Below, piece by piece: positions 28,101-40,100 of a stretch of 64,000 nt of DNA. The position numbers and the translations under genes were made by a program. How positions within the stretch are numbered: position 1 is the first letter of the stretch; every line of letters begins with the position of its first letter. The notes below the pieces were generated by a model. That model worked only from the letters and a program-made list of their open reading frames with translations, made no database searches and was not told where the DNA came from. Origin of the DNA: Melanocharis versteri (lineage: Eukaryota > Chordata > Aves > Passeriformes > Melanocharitidae); the NCBI GenBank assembly GCA_013397845.1, contig VZTG01001873.1:674495-738494 (forward strand), written 5' to 3'.

Positions 28101-31100
28101 TTCATATCTCTAATCACTAGCCCATGCTTTTCAAAATATGGGAATAATGTAGTAAACAATCACAATCATTGCAGATACTAGAAAATTTGAGGGGAAAAAC
28201 ATCTATGCTACATCTTAGAAACCTATTTCAATTTAAGTTTACTTACAATGCTGTACTGTACATATATTACTTCATACTTACAACGTAAGTACAATCTAGG
28301 AAAGTCTTACAGACTCAAGTGTAATAATGTTCACAATCTCATTTGGTTTTATCCACTCATCTCAGTCCTCTTTTTGCTGAGATAAATACATTCTGCTCTT
28401 TTAATCCTTCCTTTTAAGCCTCCTCGTCTAGCACTGAACATTTTTGATACTTTTCAGCACCCTCTCCACTTTTATCAATACCCAGTTTTACAACAGAAAG
28501 CAAATTGGACATGATATTCCAGCATCTGCCATATGCAGAAGTACAGCTACCTCCCTTATTTCTTTTCCCTCAGTCCACTGTGACCCTCAAGCTGTTTCAG
28601 CCACTGTTTCCCAGGATAGTCTCTCCAGTCCCGAAGACCCAGTCTGTGTAAACTGTTTCCTTGATTTATAACTTTAGCTTTAGAAGATTTACTGTATTTT
28701 CTACAAGCAGTGATGTAAGCACAGCAACCCAGATGCATGGCCTCAGGAAATTCTTAGCAACATTCACTGATGATAGCAGCAATGGTTTTATATTTACTTT
28801 CAGACTATTAAACACCAATTTCATTTATTATTCCCAACTGATGAGTTTTTGTGGGGTTTTTTTTTAGACTCCTGGTTAGCCATTTTTAATTCATTTAACA
28901 TTTCCACAGATACAGTACGGGGATGTATTTAAATTAAATACCATGAGACAAAATGTCAAACTCCCTAGAAAAGTCCAGGCATATCAAACCTTTGCAAATG
29001 TTTTATCAACTAAGAATTGAAACTACAATGAAGAATGGAAATCAGATGTTTTTTAAAAGTCTAATTTTCCATAAAACCATATTTATTATCATGTAACAAA
29101 TATGTAATTCTTTATTAACTGAATCCTGTAATATTTTTTCCTTTATGTCCTCTGAGGGAGAGCAATAAAACTACCTGTCTTAATTTTATTTGAACATCAC
29201 ACTTTTCGTTTTACTAGATAAACCTTCAGCTGTCTAAAATCTGTTCTTCCAAGGTGTGTTAAAAATTAGCCTCAGAATACCAAGATCCCTCAGCACAGCT
29301 TACTCAGCCTGACTGATTTGAAACTTTAATAGTTAGTGAGGAGGATGTTACAGACCATATGTTATGACAGACTTCAAAGTAGAGAGTCATGCTCATGTGA
29401 CAAGAATATATCACTCCTACAAATGCAGGACATACATTTATTCAGTGTGCTGCCTTTTCTTTTTCACTATCAACAAATTTATCATGTCCTTTATAGTGAT
29501 TCCTGATATTTTGCTCCTAGTACGTACAAAAAAGAGCTGCTATTGTCCTCAAACCAGCCAGATGTGGATTTTTTCTGTCTTTACAACTTCTTATCATTTT
29601 TTTGCAATCTACAATTTTTACTTATAGTATTCTGCTATGCAGTAATTCTTGTTCCTATTTGCCATATATTGCTTTCATATATTTAGTTATCTTTACTTCA
29701 TCGCTAAGTAAGTGTCAGCTGCTGGCCAGAGCTTGAAACACGACCTGATGTATCAACAAATCAAACTCAGAGAAAGCAGCATTGCTTATTGCCAAGGATA
29801 GAATGCTGCCCTCAAATCTACCACAAAAAGAAATGTTAATTGGTGCTGCTGCAAAAACCATGAGACTAAAATATTATAAAATTGTATGGGTGTAGTCATG
29901 CATGCATGTATGCAAATTTCCAAGAAGAAACATGATTTTGATTATTTCAGTGTTTGTCTACCGCAGTTCATTATGCAAGTTGCAAGCAAACAACAGATTT
30001 GCTATTTTTTAACTATACATGTAAAGTCAGAATTACATGTGGGGTTTGGGAGAAGGGTAGTTTTTGTAGCTACCAGTATGCACAGGGTATGAACAGCAAA
30101 CAACTGACTAGAAGACAAACTGAAATAATTTTTCTGCTTTTACTGCAGCGATCACAGATTGAAACACACAAGTCTTATTGGACTGAAAATCTCTCCTAGT
30201 CAATAAATGATGAATGAGGATCTTATGGATGCATATCTCCACAATATATAACACTCTTCTGACTTAACACAACAGAGATGTGGGTCTTATTCAACTCTTG
30301 CTCCTTATTGTTTCTAATTTCTATTGTTCTTGAAGACAATAAGCAGGAGAAGAGAGAAGCAATTTATTTAATGTGCATAAACAAATGAGACTTTGGGAAA
30401 ATCTGGGGTGAAAGAAGAAATGGAAGAACAGTACCAACTTCCACAGGGATGCTATTTCAGAGTTTTCCAGTGGAAGAGTGTAGTTGGCTTTCTTATTAAT
30501 TTAGAAAAGATAATCTTTAGCATTATGCTTTAAAAGCATAAAATTTTTCTTCCTACATTGACTGCTTCTGTTCCTTGCAGGCGTTCTTAAGCAAGAAACA
30601 GCAAGAAGACGAAGTTTTTTTATAATTTCTTTTTAATGAAGTATACAGCTACAGAGCTACAAAAACATACTTTTACAAAATATTTCCTTGACAGCATGCC
30701 CTAGAACTCCCTTCCAACTAGAATCATAATTTTTCTTGCCAAGACAGCCAGTCTAATTTTATCTTCCTGTGTTTTCAGCATTCCCAGTTGGAATATTGTA
30801 GAGGATGCTGGCAAAAAAATGATCTATGTAAATTCTCACTGCGTGAACTTCTTGCGATTAGGTTATGAGAAAATTCTGAAGACTATACTCTTAGGATTAT
30901 ACTATGTGTTGTTGTACATAATGGTAAAAAAAATCCTCCATACCTACAGAACTTACATAAACATATCATGATATTAGTAAAACACTACTTTTTTTAATCT
31001 CTAGAAAAATTGTGAGATGTAAATGTGCTCCTACTAGCTGTCACATGGTCTAATTTTAACATCAGCATCTCTATATATAAAGATTGTAATAGAGATGGAA

Positions 31101-34100
31101 ATATATTTTTACATACAAAGAGAAAACAATATCTTACAGAACAAGTATTACCCATTGATCTATTTCTGAACATCTTACGCTACCCAAACTCTGTAAATAC
31201 CTGAAAGCCTCTTGCACACGAGAGCTGGAACAGCTTCAACTAAAATGCTAAATTTCATCATCTGTTGGGCATCATCCTTAAGGTAAATTTTAATAATGTT
31301 TTCCAAACTAAACTAAAATATCGACTTGCTTTACTACTACATGGTTTTCCAGGTGTCAACATCCACAAGAGCTAAGGCTCCCTGTTTATACTCCACTGCT
31401 GGAACAGGTGTCTATGGAACACTGCACTGATACCAGTGTAATGAAAGCTGACACAGAAGCACCACTGCAGAATCGGGATAAGTTCTCTTTCCACAATTTT
31501 TGACCATTCTTTATAATCAGATTTTAAATGCAAACTCTATAGGTACCAGGAAAGCAAGGATCAAATAAATAGCTAAAAGAAATTTTGAGCAAATGTGCAG
31601 AGAACTAGCATGAATGTTCGATGTTTCCTAACTCTGACCTTTAAAACTGAAGCAACGGTCAGTGATTTAACTAGAATGCCTACAATACCGAACAGCAAAA
31701 AATCTCTAACATAAAATACTGTACCTTCTGCAATATGATGATCTTCCTCATTTTTGGGAAAGAAGACTCTTATTACACCAGTGTTGATATAAATCAGAGG
31801 CAAGTTGCGGGAAGTCAGAGCATGAGTCCTCATCGGTTGGCCCGGTGACTTTCTTTTCTCCTTCTGACTCCTTGGCAGCCTGGCTTGAAAAATGCTGGCA
31901 ATTGCATTTAGCAAAGGAAAACAGAGGACCACATCAAAGGCCTGAGCAGAGAGAAGGATCTCATGGAGAAAATGAGGGGAACCATCAGTGTGACCTTCTG
32001 ACAGCTTATGGAATGTTCTTCGTTCATTTCTCGATATCAGTTTATGCCGGACATTTTTTGTCACAGCTTTGGTATAAGTGAGAGAAAGAAATCCATGTTG
32101 CTGGTGTGAACCATCTAAAAGTTTTGCAGTTGTCTGTTTCAAGGAAAAATAAATAAATAAACAAAATGCTGCAGAAATCTACATGTAACATGCATCAATT
32201 ACCACACTTCCGGTTATTTAGGATGTTTAGGGTTCTGTATTTTCTAGTAGCTTTCTACAGTCATTTACTAGTAAAGAAAACCAAAACATCTTTCATTTTT
32301 TTGAATGCACAGTTTGTCCACAGTGTGTCCACACTTCTCTGCATCAGGTCATCTAAAACTACAAATTTCTGAACATATTTTTCTTGTCTAATTATTTATG
32401 TTTCATGAAACTCATATCTAATGAGCCAAAAAACCCACATCTATTAAAGAAACTAAATTTACCAAATCTTTCTGATATTTTTAAACACAATTATATATTT
32501 TGATTCCTCCTTCATTTAATAAATTTGTAGATCTGACTCTCTTTGCATTGTTCCTTCTGTACGTACAGACACCAGAGCTGTTAAAATATCACTCAAGGTG
32601 CTGAGATAGCTCCACCCCATCTCAACATGGGTGTATAAACCACCCATAGTCAACTAAATAAGTGTAGAACTGGTTTTGCCTCATCACCTCTGAGTATTTA
32701 ATGAAAATAGCTGTGCCACATGCTAAAGCACATAATTTCATGATACATTGCATTGTACTTTAAAAATAGCAGATTCCTTCACTTAAGACAGATTTTTCTA
32801 GCTAAAGATGATAATTAAATGCTTAGCTCCCACAAGATCTATAGGACAGTTTCCATACTACCTTTGAAAGTTTTTTAGTCATTGTTAATGATGAAAAAAT
32901 GTAAAAACCATTATTTTAACAATGTAATAAACATGTTGACAGAATTCTTTAAGATTATTTAAATATTAGCTTTAATCATATAAGCACAAATGAACACAAC
33001 TATATTTTGCAAGTAGTTGCTTCTTTCAGCATGTTAAATTTGATATAAATCAATTTAATTTAATTTAAACATTGTTAGCAGAAGAACAACATCTCTTTCT
33101 TAAATAAAGATACATAGCTTAAATGGTGGAAAACTGGAAGCTTTGACAATTAAATGAATTAAAACAAATCGGTAAATTAACTATAAGAACTGAAACAAAC
33201 AGAATAAGAGAAAGTATTCTCAATCAATATTCATTACGAAAATAAATCAGACCATCCAGAACTTTCACTAACATAAATAATTCCATAGACCCACAGATAA
33301 AGAGGCCAATGTCATAACACATAAAGTCCTTCAAGGACAAAGAGGCAAGTAGAAAATGGCTTAAATATCTCACACTGAGATATTCTGAATCAGCAAGTAA
33401 TGTTCTAAGCATTTAAAAGAAAAACTCAAATATGAAATTATTAATTGTTGCACTATCATAATTAGAGAAACAATTTTATAAGGCTGCATAAAGGTATACT
33501 GCAGTAACACCAAGCACTTAAATCCCTAAGCAGATATCAGAATTACACTAAAAAATGCAGCATTTAGTACTGGCTTTTACGTATTTGGCCTTCAAATGTA
33601 CTGTGTGCTCACTTCTAGTACAAATGAATCTCACTGACTTCAGGTGTCTGTTGTTATGTACCAGGTTGTGAACCATCAACCCTCATTCCCTTATCTACTA
33701 AAAAATGACAGCTATTACTAAAGGATAAGATGGAAATAACACAAGTAACATAATCAATATAAGCAAGAAATCTATTCAGCACAAAAAAAAATATTAAGGT
33801 TACAAGAAATTAATTTAATGGTTTTTTTCTTTTTTTACTGGCATTTCTTAGTGAAAGTTCTGTATGGAAAAAAAATTTAGAAGATTCTTACAGAGGGAAA
33901 GAAGCCAGAGAAGTTACTGAAAGGATCCTGCTTGCTGATAGGTCGAACCAACAAGGTACGTCTGTTCAGCTTGTCAGTGCAGGAAAGGAACACACCTCCA
34001 TATTGCCCCAGAGACCAAGAATCTTCTCCAAGGCTTGAGGTAATGATCGAGGCATGGAAGACAGGAAGGAAAAAAAACAACAAAGAAACAAAAAAGGCTG

Positions 34101-37100
34101 CGATAAGCAAAAAAAAGTTTACATTTAGCTTGCATGTTTCGACGTAACTGCAAGATGAACTTACGCCATACCTTTTCCCAAAAAGCTGAAATTCAATCTG
34201 ATCAAACAAAAAAAAAATTTAAAAAGTTAAGTGTAAAATTTTATGCGAAAGGACAACCTACAGCAGGAGGTCAAGACACACGTGAATGAAAGTATAGTAA
34301 AATCTTGCATGTAAAAGAGACTTACCCTGGATTTTCAGCAGACAGCTTTAACAGAACAAGGAGGAGAAAGATTACAAGAACAAAGACACTGTGAAAAGCT
34401 GTATTCATATGTTACAAAATCAGTAAATTTAGAAAAAGTTAGATTTTAAGTGTTAAAATGTGCCTTGTACTACAGTTCTTGTAATCATTCTTTTTAACAT
34501 ATAGAAGAATAAAGTGAAGTATGCTGCTTAAGAAGAGTTATTCACGTAGGCACCTTAGTTTACTAAAGAAATCTCACCAAAAGTTTTTCTCTGCATTGTA
34601 GAAAAATTCCTTCAAAATGTCCTGACTGCCAATCTCCCCCTGGCCTGGAAGACAGAAAGTTCACCTCGTCTATTCTCTGCTTTTGGTTTTAGTCCACAGA
34701 GATTTGCACATAGGAAAGGTACTCCAAATAGATTAGAAAATATAAATGAGAACGGTGACAATTTTGTCAAGTGAAGTAAGTTTTTGTCAGGGATTTTTAG
34801 GGTTTCTTTTTTGGTTTTTTTCCCCAAAGTTTGTTAAGAGGAGCTGGCTACTGGGATTTCACAGAATCATAGAATATCCTGGGTTGGAAGAGACCCACAA
34901 GGATCACTGAGGCCAACTCCTGGCCCTGCACAGCACCATTCCCAGGAGTCACACCATGTGCCCAAGAGCATTGTCCAGATGCTTCTTGAACTCTGTCAGG
35001 ATTGGTGCTGTGACCACTTCCCTGGGGAGCTGTTCCGGTGCCCAACCAACCCCTGGGTGAAAAACCTTTTTGTAATATCCAACCTAAACCTCTCCTGACA
35101 CAACTTCAGGCCATTCCCTCGAATCCTGTCACTGGGACCACAGACAGGAGATCAGTGCCTGCCCCTCTTCTTCCCCTCATGAGGAAGTTGTAACCGCAAT
35201 GAGGTCTTTCTTCAGTCTCCTCTTCTCCAGGCTGAACAGACCAAGTCACCTCAGACACTCTTCATACGGTGTCCCCTCAAGGCCCTTCACCCTCTTTGTT
35301 GCCCTCCTTTGGATGCTCTCTAGTAGTTTAATAACTTTCTTATACTGTAGTGCCCAAAACTTCACACAATATTCAAGGTGAGGCCGCTTCAGTGCAGAGC
35401 AGGACAATCCCCTCCCTTGCCCGGCTGGTGATGCTGTGCCTGATGCACCCCAGGACACACTCAGCACTCCTGCATTGTGACATGATTTTAAAAGATTTTA
35501 TAAAAAAAAGTACAGATTTTAATTAGTAAGTATTATATTATACACAAACAATAACTGCATTTGTAACTTAGGCAAAAAGACGGGAATTGAAATTATTTCT
35601 AAGACAGCTCATCAGGATTAAAATCATAAAGAAATGATGGTAAAGTAGGTAAATTGATACTAAATCTCCTTCCTATTATACACAGGGAACAATAAGCATT
35701 CAATAAGACCTTGCAGACATTGGTTCTCAAGTCAAAATAATTTGTGCTCCTAAATATTTTAGTTATTTTCAATGCCAAAAGCTGTGCTGAAGCTTTTAAC
35801 GTTTTTCCTCTCAAGCAGTAACACAACTATTCTATTTTCTCTTAATCTCTTAATTCACAATGGAATTTGTTGATCTGTAATGACAAACACTACCCTAGCT
35901 GAACAAAGACTACACAGGCTCTCTCTGTGTCAGGACTGGTGTATTCATGGCCAATACAAACTAGAAGGTGGCACACACAATCTGTAGAACCATGTGCCTG
36001 GGTGTTAAATGACACAGTCATGGTGGCGTAGCAGACTATCCAGACAGCAGGACTTGCTAAAGTGGGAAGGCAAATTAGCCCTAGCTACCTACCCTGAATG
36101 CACATAGTACTGATGATGTCCTGGTTGAGATTAATTACTGAAGTTTTAATCGGGTGTCTTTGCAGAGCACTGTGCCACGTGACACAACAGAGACCATCAG
36201 CTGAGCTCTCTGCATTACATGAACTTCTGCTCTGCCACAGCAACAGACTTTTCTAAAAAACTGAGTTGCTTCTCTTTAGCACACAAGAGTAAGGTACCAT
36301 AAATCATTAAATGGCACTCGCTAACACATCATGAACCAATATTTCAGGAACTTCCCATTCTAAAGTTAAGCTAAAATGAATTATTTTGGTCTAACAGATC
36401 AACAGAGCAGCAAGTGTGAAAAAAACGCCCTCCTACATTTGCAATGATTTCTATGTATTTCTTTCGAATTAGATCTAATTCTGAGGAAACATAATTGTGA
36501 TTTTTATTACTTAAAAGGTTAAAATAATTTAACTGAAATTGAAAATCTACCTTAAATTCAAGTTAAGAATTAAGAAGAAAAAAACCCAAAACACCACCTG
36601 CCTTTATATTTCAGCCTGAAATTAAAGCATCACAACTCGCAGCAATTACCTGTTTCTGTAATGGTCAATATTGAAGCTTTCTATTTTACATTTGATTTTG
36701 GTATAGACATCCTGCATATCCACTGAAGCACTGAGATCCTCTAATTCACTCACAATACAGACTTCTGCAACAGTCAAAAAAATAAAAATTATTAATTATT
36801 AATCTGAAATGTGAAGGATTTTAAGCAAGAAATATGCCTGAGACACTGCATTTTGTAAACAGGATGATGCTACTTCTACTCAGAGTTTTCTCATAAAGCA
36901 CTTTTTGATTCAAGTACCACACTAGAATCCAAACATTTTTATACAAATGTATTGAGAAGAACACACATGGGGTTTCTAGTTTAGGTAATTATAGCAAAAT
37001 TCCAGGGGGGAAAAAAATGAAAAAAATATTTGTCAAGATATTTACTCTAATTATACTAGAGTTTTCTTTTTCTTGAGTAATTAGATTTTTAAAATCAAAG

Positions 37101-40100
37101 TTTCAAGAACATCGCCTGAAAATTAGCCTTAAAAATTAGTCACTTCATTTTTACACATTTTTATGGATAATTCAACTATATCTCAAAGAAAAGAAAGATA
37201 ATCTGTGTACAACACATATTTTTCNTATTTTTTCACATTTCTATGGATAATTCAACTATATGATGCCACGCCGCGCTGTCTCAAAGAAAAAAAAAGATTA
37301 TCTGTGTACAACACATATTTTTCTTTTCAACACAGAAGTTGAAACTTCTCCATTGAAGTCCGTATTAAACTTCCTTCGACTTTAATGATTATATTATGGT
37401 GATTATATTAAATTGAAATTTGAAATTATCAATATGAAACTACCATGGGCTATATATGGACACACACAAAATATATGACTAAATCATATCAAAATGAAAC
37501 ATGATTTTTTCTAAGGAAATAAATGCAGTGCTCTATGTAAATCAACCAACTTATCTCCAATTTTACTTAATCACCTGTCCACATCAAGGGGAAAGCTTAT
37601 GCCAAAGAACAACACTGAATTCTAATTTGCATGAAGTAACCTAGCTACAGTTTGTTGCTGTTATTTAAAATACAGCTCCAACTCATTATTTCTGTGTTAT
37701 AGTGTTCAGTAATGCTGATACAAGCTCTGAATCGCTAATACTGTGCTGTAAAATAGGCTGTGCTGCTTGGAATTTAAAATAGTACATTAGGGGGGAAAAT
37801 GCAGAATACCTGTGCCATTATTTCTAGGATCAGGAGCAAAGAATTTTACAGTAATTTTTGGCAACATCCACTGCATCCATAGGCTGACACGTCCACTTGA
37901 GACTCCAATATTACTTGTTGTTTGTTCCAACGTAATGGAGTCTGAGAATGGAGAATCATCACCACCCTGAAGAGAATCACCCTACAAAACAAAAGCAAAA
38001 GCTGAGGAAAAAATAAGTATTGCTTTTCACCACTTCTGGGTTTTTTTTCTCTCTCAACTGATATGGATGCACACACTACAGAAATAAAGATGCCCAAATA
38101 GTATATTTGAATTAAGCCATTTGGAACACCAGGAAAAGGAAACAGAGTATTTTTCCCTTTTGTTTGGTAGAGATAACAGACTTTGACAAAGACTAAATGG
38201 TAAAACTGTATGGTTTTATGACAGGTCTCCTTGGCATAGCACACTTGCCTTATTAACTCTACTCTATGGAAACACTATCATCAATTTAAAGCAAAGGCTA
38301 ACAGGAATATTTGGAGATGCAATAGAGAAAGGGATATGGAGGCTTGCACATATCTGAAAGGCAAAGGAAGGAAGAGTCATTGGAAGTACCAAATGAAGAG
38401 CCACCCAGTAAGGCCATAACACCTACACTATGTACACACTGGGCTTGGGTCATTTTTTTCCCCTTGTCTGTGCTTCCCTGTAATTTCTTGGAAAAAATAT
38501 TTCAGAAAATAAAAGCTTTTTGTAAGAATTGGAAATATTTTATTTGCCACATTCTAAATACTTCTGTTGTTTAAAAAATGATTGTCACTTGTAATATTCC
38601 TAAATACATGAAATGTCGACAAATGAACTTGTAGAAGCTTCTGTGCCATCAACAATCTCTGTTCCTTCCCTAAAATTGTAAGGGCTCAACAAAAAAGACA
38701 CAAAGATTAATGTTTTTTTGGAGAAGATGATAACAAATGAAAGCTATACTGAAAATTCTGTTATGTGGGCTTATTAGAGCAATGCAGGCCATGTTCTGAT
38801 AATATTTACCAGCCAAAGGACCTCATCCTGCTCCTTTGCTGGATCTTACAGCCTCCAGATAGGGAAAGAAAGATGCAAACATAAAACTGCTCATCAGCCC
38901 CTATTGTTTACAGCCTATTAAACTGAATGCAAGGGACACATAAGTCACTAATGTCATCCAGAAGCTACTGAATATCCATGAGAATCTCCACTTGCAACTC
39001 CACCATGTGTTGTGAGTTTTCTTCATTCAAGCACAAAGAAAGGAACAAGGTTTAGTCACTTTGATCCACTAAGACCAAGTTGTTTCTAAGATTAACAGAC
39101 CAATAAACACCCAAAGTCCTATCTTTCATTGAAGGTTTGTGGGATTAGGCATCGTAAATTATGATGAACAACATGTTTGACATTTATCTAATTAAAAGTG
39201 AAGATTATTTCTGTGGAAGACACCCTGGAAGTCAGATCTACACAGTAAGCACTACAATTGGACTGAAACCATTTTAACCTGTCAGGCAAGATTCAGAATG
39301 CACTCGTTTCAACTTCAGATATTCCAGGAAAGATTACTTTCAGTAATAAAATTAAAATCTGACAGTACTTGCCTCATTCTGCAGTCTAAGGCTGGAAAAT
39401 GCAAGTATGGAAGTTCTGTTAGCAATCTGTTTTCTGGATGGGTAGGACCTATCCCAAACCTAATGACATAGCTCATATGGAAGCATTTATGTTGACAAAT
39501 CCCATTTTCATTCAACTCAGGCCTACAATTTAATTATAGGTTTTCCAAACTCTGAAGAGGACACAGAGAGAAACAGCAAAGCTACTTTATCTGTGTGCAG
39601 TAACCTTTACCCCTGAAAAGCTTAGTGATACTTACTACAATTGGGAAGAAACCATCTATGTTGTCAGTAGCTGACACAGAGAACATAGCATTCCAGACGT
39701 TCATATGAGGAAGGGAAAGCTTGTCCAACTAAGCAATGTATTTTTCTAGAAAATCACACCTAAACATGAGACTATAATACCTGGAACAGCTCAACAGATG
39801 GAATATGAAGTGTTGAAATGAAAATTAAGATCCATTTCACCTTCAATTATCTGTAGTGTTAGCGGCTTTGCATTAATCAAAAGAAATGAAAAAACAAGTA
39901 TATTTCTATTTAATTTTGTATTTCTCATATAAGGCGTTATTGCTTACGGCTCTGAACAGATCACCTGGAGAGCAACAGGTGACCATCTTTTGAAAAACTG
40001 TTAGACTCCAGAGGTGCAAAAAGCATTTGCTCCCTATCACGCTCTAATTGAGCTAACTTCCTTACACAATCCCACCTGAAATCTCTCTCCAAGCCATGGA

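Noticed and set aside
30694..30732. Possible CR1 terminus (CTAGAACTCCCTTCCAACTA then GAATCATAAT)
   Set aside because: It is only about 40 bases with no supporting upstream CR1 blocks, too short to distinguish from chance.
31573..31724. Extension of the exon G reading frame beyond 31725
   Set aside because: Similarity to VPS13B stops at the GAAG|GTACAG donor and the next exon (26177-26288) joins in phase from there, so the extra codons are intronic read-through.
35246..35467. 73-codon minus-strand open frame that could be taken for a gene
   Set aside because: It is the C-terminal end of CR1 ORF2 and is reported as part of that element.
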